A DNA stretch of 64,000 nucleotides from an uncultured Candidatus Hydrogenedens sp. (GTDB taxonomy: Bacteria > Desulfobacterota_D > UBA1144), in NCBI GenBank assembly GCA_902609885.1, contig CACLTT010000001.1:140723-204722 (forward strand), in the 5' to 3' direction. The position numbers and the translations under genes were made by a program. Below the pieces are notes generated by a model. The model did not search any database. It was not told where the DNA came from and worked only from the letters and a program-made list of their open reading frames with translations. Shown here one piece after another: positions 40,189 to 48,042 of this stretch (the first letter of the stretch is position 1; each line of letters starts with the position of its first letter).

Positions 40189-41460
40189 GTGATTTCCGTT
40201 TTAACTATTAATCATAATAATTCTGAGATGTCTTTTTTAGAAAAGTTTTCCTTCAATAAAGATAATCTTCAAAAAGCATTACTCTCGCTGAAGGATATAG
40301 ATGGAATAGATGAATGTATGATTCTCTCTACATGTAATAGAGTAGAACTTTATGTTAGCTCCGATAAGAAAGATATATCCTTTTCACTGATAGAATTCTT
40401 ATCTAAATTTCATTCTACAAATATTGAAAAATCTCCAGTTATATATCAATATTTAACTGGTAGTGATGCTGTCTACCATTTGTTTAAAGTTGCATCTGGC
40501 ATTGATTCAATGATTTTAGGTGAACCGCAGATAATTAATCAAATAAAAGAAAGTTATTCAGAAGCTGATCAATGTAATACTGTCGGGCCATTGCTTCATA
40601 GACTTATTCAAATGTCTTTAAGAGTATCAAAAAAAGTTAGAAGTGAAACTGCCATTGGGTCAAGATCAGAGTCAATTTCAAATATTGCAATGAGGTTCTC
40701 AAAAAAGATTTTTGATAACCTTACAGAAAAAAAAGCTCTTATAATTGGGACAGGTGAAATGTCAAAATTATTTATTGATAACTTAATTTCCGAGAATATT
40801 AATGAGGTTTATGTAGCTTCACGTGATATAAAAAATGCCATAAATTTCTGTGATAAAAATAGTGCAAAACCTATATTGTTTGAGGATATCCGAAAGTATC
40901 TTCAGTCGGTTGATATTATTTTTACTTCTACAGGGTCAAATGAATTTATTTTAAGGAAAGGTGATTTTGAAGATTTAAAAACAAAAGATATTTTTATAGC
41001 TGATATAGCTTTACCCAGAGATATTGACCCTCGAGTCGGAGATTTAGATTTTTGTTACCTTTACGACTTGGATGATTTTAAAAATTTATCTATAAATAAT
41101 AAAAATGCCTATAACACAAGTATCAAACAGGCTATCATTATAATCAATAATAGCGTAGAATCTTTTGATTCATGGCTCGATACCTCTTCATTAAAAGAGT
41201 TAATTCAATCTTTTCAAAAATATATTGAATCTGCTGTTGATGAAGAAATTAGAAATAGTAAAAATATCGATAAAGATGCTTTAATTTCAAAAATTACTAA
41301 TAAAATTCTCCATATTCCAATTTCTAAAATCAAGGGTGAATTAAAATTTGATAAAAATAGTATAAGAATAATAGAAGATTTATTTGATTTAGAAAAAAGA
41401 AAACAGAATAAAAAAATTATTAATGAAATCAATGAAGCAAGAAATAAGAATAGGTACTAG
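40189..41460 (+). CDS. hemA: Glutamyl-tRNA reductase
   Basis: Reduces glutamyl-tRNA to glutamate-1-semialdehyde, the first step of tetrapyrrole synthesis by the C5 route. The nucleophile is Cys49 in LSTCNRVELYV, followed by GIDSMILGEPQIINQIKESY and the NADPH-domain ALIIGTGEMSKL. The track begins at GTG 40177; the GTG at 40189 has AGGTGG upstream, starts just after the ahbAB stop and gives the normal N-terminus (about 423 residues). The C-terminus overlaps hemC. HemA is usually regulated by heme-dependent degradation; nothing about that is visible here. Confidence 0.95.
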   Translation: MISVLTINHNNSEMSFLEKFSFNKDNLQKALLSLKDIDGIDECMILSTCNRVELYVSSDKKDISFSLIEFLSKFHSTNIEKSPVIYQYLTGSDAVYHLFKVASGIDSMILGEPQIINQIKESYSEADQCNTVGPLLHRLIQMSLRVSKKVRSETAIGSRSESISNIAMRFSKKIFDNLTEKKALIIGTGEMSKLFIDNLISENINEVYVASRDIKNAINFCDKNSAKPILFEDIRKYLQSVDIIFTSTGSNEFILRKGDFEDLKTKDIFIADIALPRDIDPRVGDLDFCYLYDLDDFKNLSINNKNAYNTSIKQAIIIINNSVESFDSWLDTSSLKELIQSFQKYIESAVDEEIRNSKNIDKDALISKITNKILHIPISKIKGELKFDKNSIRIIEDLFDLEKRKQNKKIINEINEARNKNRY

Positions 41461-42316
41461 AGGAAGTAAGCTTGCTCTATGGCAAGCAAATTATATTAAA
41501 TTTTATTTAGAAAATAATTTCTCAGATATTTCAGTATCGATCCATGTCATTCAAACAAAAGGTGATGTAAACCTTAAAGAGGATTTGAGTGATTTGGGTG
41601 GCAAAGGAGTCTTTGTTAAAGAAATTCAAAAGGCGTTATTTGAAAATGAAATTGATATTGCGGTTCATAGTTATAAAGATTTACCCTCAGAAAGATCTCA
41701 TGACTTAGAAGTTATTTCGGTATCACCGAGGGAAGACGAAAGAGATGTATTGATTTCCAAAAATAAACAAATTTTTACTGAATTGGATCCAAATAGTACC
41801 ATTGGAACGGGGAGTCTAAGAAGAGCTGAACAAATAAAGTTAATTAGAGATGATTTAAAATATAAGCCAATTCGCGGAAATATTGATACCAGAATAAATA
41901 AAGTATTAAACAATGAATTTGATGCAATTATTATTGCTGCAGCTGGTGTAATCAGATTAGATCTATCAGATCATATTTCAAACTTTTTTAAAGTCGAAGA
42001 AATTGTTCCGCCACCCCTTCAAGGATTTATAGCAGTAGAGGCAAAAGTTGGTTTTAATTTTAAAAATATGTTTGAGGGTTTATGTAATCCAGTTGAGAAG
42101 ATCATTGCACAATATGAATATAGTGCATTAAGCCAACTGAATGGATCATGTGATCTGCCTTTTGGATTCAATTTAAAATATATAAACAATGGTTTTGATT
42201 GTAGTTATTTTCTCAAAACAGCAAATAATATAATCTCAGGTAAAGAGCATTTTGGAATGGAGGATATTGAAAAAAATTTTCAAAATATAATGGGTAAGCT
42301 AAAGTCTTATATCTGA
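41432..42316 (+). CDS. hemC: Porphobilinogen deaminase (hydroxymethylbilane synthase)
   Basis: Assembles four porphobilinogens into hydroxymethylbilane. Visible are IGTRGSKLALWQAN, KDLPSERSHDLEV, the SLRRAEQIKLIRDDL and PIRGNIDTRI binding arginines and the dipyrromethane-cofactor cysteine in LNGSCDLPFGF. Length is about 294 residues, normal. Two ATGs (41423 and 41432) lie inside the end of hemA; the second gives the usual short N-terminus. It is the last gene of the cofactor run; a palindrome-rich gap follows. Confidence 0.95.
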   Translation: MKQEIRIGTRGSKLALWQANYIKFYLENNFSDISVSIHVIQTKGDVNLKEDLSDLGGKGVFVKEIQKALFENEIDIAVHSYKDLPSERSHDLEVISVSPREDERDVLISKNKQIFTELDPNSTIGTGSLRRAEQIKLIRDDLKYKPIRGNIDTRINKVLNNEFDAIIIAAAGVIRLDLSDHISNFFKVEEIVPPPLQGFIAVEAKVGFNFKNMFEGLCNPVEKIIAQYEYSALSQLNGSCDLPFGFNLKYINNGFDCSYFLKTANNIISGKEHFGMEDIEKNFQNIMGKLKSYI

Positions 42317-42326
42317 TATGTCAGAT
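42311..42326 (+). repeat. Palindrome at the hemC end
   Basis: ATCTGA-TATG-TCAGAT is a perfect 6-bp inverted repeat with a 4-base loop, overlapping the hemC stop codon. There is no T-run behind it, so it is a weak terminator at best; it may instead be part of the operator cluster that follows. Confidence 0.5.
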
Positions 42327-42344
42327 TGCCAATATTGACTTAAC

Positions 42345-42359
42345 TGTTATATTATAACA
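42345..42359 (+). promoter_or_regulatory. Palindrome TGTTATA-T-TATAACA
   Basis: A perfect 15-base palindrome in the hemC to FAD-oxidoreductase gap, one base before the larger inverted repeat. It could be a regulator half-operator; no known motif was matched. Confidence 0.5.
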
Positions 42360-42394
42360 CTGTAATACAAAGCTTAAATTAAATTGTATTACAG
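42360..42394 (+). promoter_or_regulatory. Inverted repeat CTGTAATACAA-N13-TTGTATTACAG, probable operator
   Basis: Two perfect 11-base arms separated by 13 bases end just before TATATT (42395-42400) and 12 bases before the FAD-oxidoreductase ATG. Placed over or beside a promoter, it looks like an operator for a dimeric or tetrameric regulator. If TATATT is the -10 element, transcription would start at or next to the ATG, giving a leaderless message; no Shine-Dalgarno precedes this ATG. Confidence 0.6.
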
Positions 42395-42406
42395 TATATT
42401 TATAAA

Positions 42407-43525
42407 ATGAAAAAAATTGATGTTGCTATAGTAGGCGCTGGACCTGCAGGAATTGGGATAAGTGCTATGCTCAAGGATCTGGGTGTCACCAGTCAGGTTG
42501 TGCTTGAAAAAAATAAAGTCGGTGATTCATTTGATAAGTGGCCTAAAGAAATGCGCCTAATAACGCCATCTTTTACGACCAATTTTTATGGTCATCTTGA
42601 TTTAAATGCAATTGTTTCAGCAACATCTCCTGCATTTACTCTTAGAGCAGAACATCCTACTGGTAAACAATATGCGCACTATTTAAGAGCAGTTTCAGAT
42701 TATTGTGAATTACCAATAGTCGAAGACTCAAATGTTGAAAAAATATCTTATTCTAATAATGCTTTTAAATTAAAGATTAATGGAACAGATTTGATTGAAT
42801 CTCGTTTTTTAGTTTGGGCTGCAGGTGAATTCCAATTTCCAAATTTAAACATTTTTAAAGGTGCTGAATTTTGCTTACATAATAGCGAGGTAAGAAGTTG
42901 GAGTGATCTTGAGGGGGATGAATTTTATATTATAGGTGGATTTGAAAGCGGTATGGATGCTGCTTTTAACTTAAGTTCATTAGGTAAAAAAGTTAATGTC
43001 TTGGATCGACAATCACCATGGAATGATCGTGATACGGACCCCAGTTTGAATCTATCTCCTTACACACTAGAAAGACTTAGAGAAGAATATAAAAATGGAA
43101 GAATCAATTTGTTTGAAGATACTGATATTAAAAATATTGAAGAAAAAAATGGTGAGTTCTTAATTAAAGTTAAGGGAAAATCTAAGCCTTATATTAGTCC
43201 GACAAGGCCAATATTGGCTACAGGATTTATAAGTAGTCTTAAAATGGTAAATCACCTTTTCGATTTTGAAAAAGAAAAATCATATGCCTTACTAAATGAA
43301 AATGATGAATCAACTAAAACCCCTGGACTATTTCTCGTTGGACCCCAAGTACGTCATGAAAACTTGATTTTTTGTTTTATTTACAAGTATCGTCAGCGAT
43401 TTGGTGTAGTCGCAAATACTATTGGTAAAGAACTAGGTTTAGATACATCGATGCTTGAGCAGCTTAGACACGAAGGACTCTATTTAGATGATCTTAGTTG
43501 TTGCTCAGGTGAGTGTGAGTGCTAG
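42407..43525 (+). CDS. FAD/NAD(P)-dependent oxidoreductase with Cys-rich tail
   Basis: Flavoprotein monooxygenase or disulfide-reductase-like protein of 372 residues. The FAD motif is VGAGPAGIGIS (N-terminal) and the second dinucleotide motif is IIGGFESGMDAA (about 178). The substrate region PSFTTNFYG follows FMO-type proteins. The C-terminus is unusual: LDDLSCCSGECEC, five cysteines in the last eight residues, suggesting metal binding or redox chemistry. It stands alone behind a palindromic operator and before a tiny membrane ORF. The substrate is not deducible. Confidence 0.8.
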   Translation: MKKIDVAIVGAGPAGIGISAMLKDLGVTSQVVLEKNKVGDSFDKWPKEMRLITPSFTTNFYGHLDLNAIVSATSPAFTLRAEHPTGKQYAHYLRAVSDYCELPIVEDSNVEKISYSNNAFKLKINGTDLIESRFLVWAAGEFQFPNLNIFKGAEFCLHNSEVRSWSDLEGDEFYIIGGFESGMDAAFNLSSLGKKVNVLDRQSPWNDRDTDPSLNLSPYTLERLREEYKNGRINLFEDTDIKNIEEKNGEFLIKVKGKSKPYISPTRPILATGFISSLKMVNHLFDFEKEKSYALLNENDESTKTPGLFLVGPQVRHENLIFCFIYKYRQRFGVVANTIGKELGLDTSMLEQLRHEGLYLDDLSCCSGECEC

Positions 43526-43543
43526 ATCATTCTAAAAAATATT

Positions 43544-43711
43544 ATGAAAAAAGATGATCTTAGTATTATTTTTCAGTTGATAGCTAGTATTTCCTGGATG
43601 GTTTCTACTTTTTTTTACGGTTTAAGTGGGGTAGGCGACTATCTTCAACTACTAGCATCTTCAGCTTGGACTGTATCAAACATTATTAGTTATTTGAAAA
43701 CCTCAACATAA
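43544..43711 (+). CDS. Small membrane protein (missed by the ORF track)
   Basis: A 55-residue ORF with ATG 18 bases after the FAD-oxidoreductase stop. It begins KKDDLSIIFQLIASISWMVS and has two hydrophobic stretches (about 8-26 and 33-50) around a GLSGVGDYLQLL turn. The regular hydrophobic pattern and linkage to the upstream gene suggest a real protein. No family is recognised. Confidence 0.55.
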   Translation: MKKDDLSIIFQLIASISWMVSTFFYGLSGVGDYLQLLASSAWTVSNIISYLKTST

Positions 43712-43767
43712 TTATAAATCAGTTATATGTAATTATTTAAAAAGGTTTCTTATATTTCTTATAACAA

Positions 43768-43775
43768 CCCCCCCC
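43768..43775 (+). repeat. Run of eight cytosines
   Basis: CCCCCCCC in a very AT-rich region, about 40 bases upstream of tRNA-fMet. Such tracts can slip during replication, but here no gene starts or stops across it. Confidence 0.6.
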
Positions 43776-43779
43776 ATAT

Positions 43780-43807
43780 TTGACTTAAGTGAAAATTTAA
43801 ATATTCT
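43780..43807 (+). promoter_or_regulatory. Possible tRNA-fMet promoter
   Basis: TTGACT (43780-43785) and TATTCT (43802-43807) lie 16 bases apart. The expected start is within one or two bases of the mature tRNA 5' end, so the transcript would have almost no 5' leader. Confidence 0.5.
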
Positions 43808-43812
43808 AAATG

Positions 43813-43889
<77 letters not shown>

Positions 43890-44087
43890 AGCTAAACTCG
43901 GCCTTTTCTTCATTAACACAAGTAGACTCAAAATTAGGTGCTACAGTTTTTGCTACAGTTGGATACTCAAATAGACACAAATAAATACAAAAGAACACAT
44001 AAAAGAATAGGGCGAACCTATTATATTTTCTAATAAACTCACCCTAATACAAAGTAACTCAACTTGATACTAAATACTCAACTATCA
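43890..44087. other. Gene-free stretch between tRNA-fMet and its decayed repeat
   Basis: About 200 bases without a supported gene. It contains a short direct repeat TGCTACAGTT (43939-43948 and 43951-43960) separated by 2 bases. With the tRNA on one side and the degenerate repeat on the other, this looks like the leftover of an integration site. No integrase is present. Confidence 0.5.
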
Positions 44088-44132
44088 CTCATAACCCAAA
44101 GGCAATGGGTTAAAATTCCTCTTCTGTAATGA
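44088..44132 (+). repeat. Decayed direct repeat of the tRNA-fMet 3' half (candidate att site)
   Basis: CTCATAACCCAAAGG is identical to tRNA bases 43845-43859; the next 30 bases align without gaps to the tRNA 3' end. 34 of 45 positions match and 6 of the 11 differences are C to T, as expected from decay in AT-rich DNA. Offset is exactly 243 bases. tRNA 3' halves are classic integrase targets, so this may be an attR remnant. Confidence 0.7.
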
Positions 44133-44134
44133 AA

Positions 44135-44323
44135 TTATCTAAGCTGGTTCTCTCTGAACCTTTGAATACTTCTTGTCGTTATAAGACCATCAATTTCAAT
44201 TATTTCATCAAATTCATCTTCTAAAATATCATTTGTAATTGCAAGCCCCCTTAAATTAAATAAATTTGATACTAGAATTGTTGAGATTATTTTGATAAAA
44301 GTTCTTCTTTTAAATAAAATCAC
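44135..44323 (-). CDS. Small Tat-signal protein beside a GMC oxidoreductase
   Basis: 62 residues. The N-terminus FKRRTFIKIISTILVSNLF carries a twin-arginine signal (RR-x-F-x-K) with a hydrophobic stretch, then a short acidic segment DEFDEIIEIDGLITTRS. Its ATG overlaps the stop of the GMC gene by one base. It may be the small exported partner that carries a GMC dehydrogenase across the membrane, as subunit 3 does in gluconate dehydrogenase, or a truncated remnant of one. Only the Tat-type signal is clear. Confidence 0.6.
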   Translation of the reverse strand: MILFKRRTFIKIISTILVSNLFNLRGLAITNDILEDEFDEIIEIDGLITTRSIQRFRENQLR

Positions 44324-45720
44324 TAGCTTTGACCTATTCCATTCAATCTTTGAGCTAATCTGTCAGCAAGTGCAGCTATTGTCAAAGTAGGATTAATTAC
44401 ACCAGATGTTGGAAAAACCGATGATCCAAGCAAATACAAATTGTCATAATTATGGTGTTTTAGGTTCACATCACAAACGCTATCTTCTCTATTTTTTCCT
44501 AGCTTAGTAGTCCCCATTATATGACCAGTTCCAAATGATCTTCGAAAAATATCATCATTTCTTATTTTTATCATACCAATTTTATTTTTCACAAGTAATT
44601 CTCCGAATTTTCTATGTGAGTTTAATGAGGACATTAAGTCTTTGGAAGAATAGCTGAATTCAACTCTAAATTTATTCTGCCCAACCCAATTTTTTTCATT
44701 TGTTAATTTTATACAGTTATGTAATTGTGGAAGAATTTCTCCTCTACTATGTATTAAGCCTAAAGATAATTTTTTATTCCATTGAGCAGATAAGAGTGAG
44801 ATTTCATCAAGGAAAGACTTTTGCATATGCTCTGTTTGATTAATTTGTTGAATTGAAGCTTGAAAATTTAAAAGTTCATTTTCGATTTTTAAATCTTTTG
44901 ATAGAGTAAAGCAGTTATAAAAATTATCCATTGGAACACTATGTTTCAAAATCTTTTCGTCAAAAATTATGTCTGCTGATGGCATAGTTTGAAAATGATC
45001 CATTAAATTCTTACCAACTAAACCTGATTCATTACCAATTGCAATATCACTTGTTGAACTCGGTTGCAATAAAATTTGTGCATTTCCAAGCGACCCTGCA
45101 GCAAGAACTATTTTTTGTTCTGGTTGAATAGGAATAATATCAGTTTTACCATTCTTGAAAACTTCGATTCCACTGATAATTTTTCTATTTTTTGTCAAAA
45201 ATTTAATAACATTTGATTCTTTTTCTAAGGTTATCTGTTTGTTTTTTTCAAATTTATTAGAATCTGTGAATCTTTTTGCTTTGGTTATTTTTATTGGTTT
45301 AAATTTTATATGATTAGAAAAATATTCTAGATTTTTTTCGTATTTATAGCTTTTGGTTTCATCAGAGTAATATTCGTATGCCTTCTTATAATGTGGCAAC
45401 ATTGAGTCATAATCAATATCCCAGCCACCCCTGAAGTTATTTTTTTCAAAATCTTCTCTTTCTAGGGTTCCTATCCATCCTTCCCATTTACGTGAGGTTC
45501 CTCCGTATGCTCGAACCCAATGATTTTGCCAATAGTTAGAATCGTGAGAGCCATATGAAGTATTTTCTGTTAACTTTCTATTCATTTCTGTTTCTTGATC
45601 GGATCCACCTTCAAGAACCAAGATTTTACTTTTTTTATTTTTTTCTAAAAAAGAATCAATTAAAGTTTGACTGGCATGGCTAGAACCAATTACTATTAAG
45701 GAATAATTTTTGTATATCAT
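44323..45720 (-). CDS. GMC-family FAD oxidoreductase
   Basis: Glucose-methanol-choline type alcohol or sugar dehydrogenase, 465 residues. The N-terminus has a FAD-binding strand LIVIGSSHASQTL with GSSHAS in place of the usual GSGPAG, so the nucleotide loop is altered. YGGTSRKWEGW (about 90), AAGSLGNAQILLQPS, and the C-terminal catalytic block GTGHIMGTTKLG with GSSVFPTSGVINPTLTIAALADRL are typical. Paired with the small Tat protein, it may act in the periplasm on a sugar alcohol. The substrate is unknown. Confidence 0.82.
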   Translation of the reverse strand: MIYKNYSLIVIGSSHASQTLIDSFLEKNKKSKILVLEGGSDQETEMNRKLTENTSYGSHDSNYWQNHWVRAYGGTSRKWEGWIGTLEREDFEKNNFRGGWDIDYDSMLPHYKKAYEYYSDETKSYKYEKNLEYFSNHIKFKPIKITKAKRFTDSNKFEKNKQITLEKESNVIKFLTKNRKIISGIEVFKNGKTDIIPIQPEQKIVLAAGSLGNAQILLQPSSTSDIAIGNESGLVGKNLMDHFQTMPSADIIFDEKILKHSVPMDNFYNCFTLSKDLKIENELLNFQASIQQINQTEHMQKSFLDEISLLSAQWNKKLSLGLIHSRGEILPQLHNCIKLTNEKNWVGQNKFRVEFSYSSKDLMSSLNSHRKFGELLVKNKIGMIKIRNDDIFRRSFGTGHIMGTTKLGKNREDSVCDVNLKHHNYDNLYLLGSSVFPTSGVINPTLTIAALADRLAQRLNGIGQS

Positions 45721-45838
45721 ATAGGTTATTTAAGATTATACCTTTAAAAAATTCTTTTTTTTTATGTATAAAAATATTAATATAGCCTAGATTTTGCAAA
45801 TGAATATAATTGTTCATTTAACTTAGTGGAGATGAGTA

Positions 45839-46537
45839 TTGAAACTTTCGGTTGTTTTATTAGTGTTTAATGAAGAATTAAGTATTGAGAATGATATTGT
45901 TTCGATTTCAAAAAATATTCTTGATAATTATGATGATTCAGAACTAGTTATAGTAGAGGATTATAGCTCAGATAATACTTATGAATTATGTAAAAAATAC
46001 GAGTCTAAAAAAGTTAGAATATTAAGAGGTAAAAACAGATTAGGTTATAGAGAGTCATTAAAAACCGCAATTATAAATTCTAAATATGAGAATATTTTTT
46101 TCACCGAAAGTGGCACTAAATATAATTTTAATGAATTTTTGAATTTCTCAACTGGTTATAAAGAAGGAATAGTTTTTTCTGGATATAGAAGTCCAAGGCA
46201 TGATAATTTGTCTAGAAGACTATTAACAATTGGAATGAATTTCTTAGCAAGAGGATTCTTTAATTTCAAATTTAATGACATAGATAGTGGTTACAAGCTA
46301 GTATCAAAGGAGTTATACAAGAAATATTATATAGATAATTGGTTCTTTGATGATTTTGGATCAGCTGAAATGATTATCAGAATGAATGAAGATAAAATCA
46401 AAATTTTAGAGAAAAAAATTTCATATAACCAAAGGCCTGATGAGTCTAAACAGTTTTCATTTCTTAAAATTATCAGAAAAAGCAGCAAGCTTGTTCTCAA
46501 TTTAATAAAATTAAAAAGACATCTTAAAAACCTTTAG
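45839..46537 (+). CDS. Glycosyltransferase family 2
   Basis: 232-residue GT2 with the strand LSVVLLVFNEE and the acidic VEDYSSDNTYELC (nucleotide-sugar site). A central DIDSGYKLVSKELYKKYY stretch resembles DPM1/GtrB-type enzymes, although the membrane helices of GtrB are missing. TTG start with GGAG eight bases upstream. It is the first gene of the polysaccharide region on the plus strand. Donor and acceptor are unknown. Confidence 0.82.
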   Translation: MKLSVVLLVFNEELSIENDIVSISKNILDNYDDSELVIVEDYSSDNTYELCKKYESKKVRILRGKNRLGYRESLKTAIINSKYENIFFTESGTKYNFNEFLNFSTGYKEGIVFSGYRSPRHDNLSRRLLTIGMNFLARGFFNFKFNDIDSGYKLVSKELYKKYYIDNWFFDDFGSAEMIIRMNEDKIKILEKKISYNQRPDESKQFSFLKIIRKSSKLVLNLIKLKRHLKNL

Positions 46538-46541
46538 ACTA

Positions 46542-47477
46542 TTAAAGATTTAAACGGTTGAATATTTCATCTATAGCAAGTTCGACAGAATCATGAGATG
46601 ATAATTCAGGTCGCCAACCTAAATTATTTAGTTTATCAGTGTTAAACTTGAATTTTGGCACATCTCCAATCCATCCGTAATCATTTTCACCATAATTAAT
46701 TTTTATTTCATTATCGTATTTTTTAACAACTAACTCAGCAATTTCCTTTACTGTTATACCATCATCATTGTTTCCAATATTTATTATGTTTATATTTTCA
46801 TTACTTTTACTGTTAACAAAATTCATAGCACTTATAAGCTCTTTAACATGGAGATAGCTTTTCTTTTGGGTTCCATTTCCAAGTACATCCAAAAATCCAT
46901 TTAATTTTATTTTTTTAAAAAAATCTAAAATTACACCATGTGTTGCCGGTACTCCTACTACATTAGGAAATCGAAAAATATTTATATCTACTTCTTCTTT
47001 GAACCCAAAAGAACATAAGGCTGCTTCACTAGCAAGTTTCATTGAACCATAATTTGATATTGGTTTTAAAGGACCAAGAGATTCTTTTAAAGCTATATCC
47101 CAATCACCGTAAACAGCACTGGAAGATGCAAAATTAAATTTTTTTACTTTATATTTATTAGCAATTTTTATTGTATTTAAAGTAGTAATAAATGTATTCT
47201 CAAAATCTACATTAATGTTTTTAATACCTGATGGAATATCAGAATTTGCTGCGAAATGCCATATTTCATGAACTTCTTCACAATCTATTTCATCAAACAT
47301 TTTAAATTCATTCTTTAAATCAAATTCTATAACTTTTATTTTATCAGATGAAAAAGCTTCCCTTAATCCTAATGAAAAATTATCTATTATATAAATTTTA
47401 CCGTAATTTGAACTTAGAAGTTCTATAAAGTTCCTTCCAATAAATCCAGCACCACCAGTAATTAGAATATTATTCAT
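46542..47477 (-). CDS. NAD-dependent sugar epimerase/dehydratase
   Basis: Extended SDR of 311 residues with ITGGAGFIGRNFIELL, FASSSAVYGDW and the YxxxK motif YGSMK. It resembles UDP-glucose 4-epimerases and NDP-sugar dehydratases. It is the last gene of the minus-strand heptose operon and overlaps gmhA by 8 bases, so it probably modifies the GDP-heptose or another NDP-sugar of the same glycan. Confidence 0.85.
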   Translation of the reverse strand: MNNILITGGAGFIGRNFIELLSSNYGKIYIIDNFSLGLREAFSSDKIKVIEFDLKNEFKMFDEIDCEEVHEIWHFAANSDIPSGIKNINVDFENTFITTLNTIKIANKYKVKKFNFASSSAVYGDWDIALKESLGPLKPISNYGSMKLASEAALCSFGFKEEVDINIFRFPNVVGVPATHGVILDFFKKIKLNGFLDVLGNGTQKKSYLHVKELISAMNFVNSKSNENINIINIGNNDDGITVKEIAELVVKKYDNEIKINYGENDYGWIGDVPKFKFNTDKLNNLGWRPELSSHDSVELAIDEIFNRLNL

Positions 47478-48042
47478 ATAATGGCTTAATGCTCTCCGAA
47501 CAGATAGATTTCATAACCAAGTGTCCAAATGATAAATGAAAATCCTCACAAATTTGCATATCCCATGATGGAAAATGAATAGAGAAATCAGATATTTTTA
47601 TAGCCTCACCACCATCATGTCCTAGTACGGCCAATGATAAGCATCCAATTTTCTTTGCACTATTTATAGCTTTAATTATATTTTTAGAGTTTCCACTGCC
47701 ACTGATTGCAATAAGTATGTCATCTTTTTGTGCCAACGATTCTAGTTGAAAAGAAAATGCATCATCGTATGAAAGGTCGTTCCCAATTGATGTAACCAAA
47801 CCAATATTATCATTTAAAGAGATTCCTTTTAATTGTTTACCAGTCTTTAAATAGTAGGATTTATTCCAATCTGTAACATAATGACTTGCTGTTAAGGCAC
47901 TTCCACCATTCCCACATACAAAAATATTTTTGTTATTTTCAATTTTTTCAACAATTATATTGATGGCTTTTTCTATTTCAGAAAAATCCACTTTTTCAAT
48001 AGCTTTGTGCATTGAGGCAAAATAATTTTCTATATTAATCAT
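47470..48042 (-). CDS. gmhA: Sedoheptulose-7-phosphate isomerase
   Basis: SIS-domain protein of 190 residues. FVCGNGGSALTASHYVTDW and DILIAISGSGNSKNIIKAIN are the GmhA phosphate-binding loops, and a late SFGHLVMKSIC. It converts sedoheptulose 7-phosphate to D-glycero-D-manno-heptose 7-phosphate. It overlaps the HddA gene by 4 bases. Together with HddA and the HddC-GmhB fusion, it completes GDP-heptose synthesis. Confidence 0.92.
   Translation of the reverse strand: MINIENYFASMHKAIEKVDFSEIEKAINIIVEKIENNKNIFVCGNGGSALTASHYVTDWNKSYYLKTGKQLKGISLNDNIGLVTSIGNDLSYDDAFSFQLESLAQKDDILIAISGSGNSKNIIKAINSAKKIGCLSLAVLGHDGGEAIKISDFSIHFPSWDMQICEDFHLSFGHLVMKSICSESIKPLYE

Noticed and set aside
43768-43775. C8 tract as a phase-variation switch
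   Set aside because: It crosses no reading frame or promoter that I can support, so it is reported only as a repeat.
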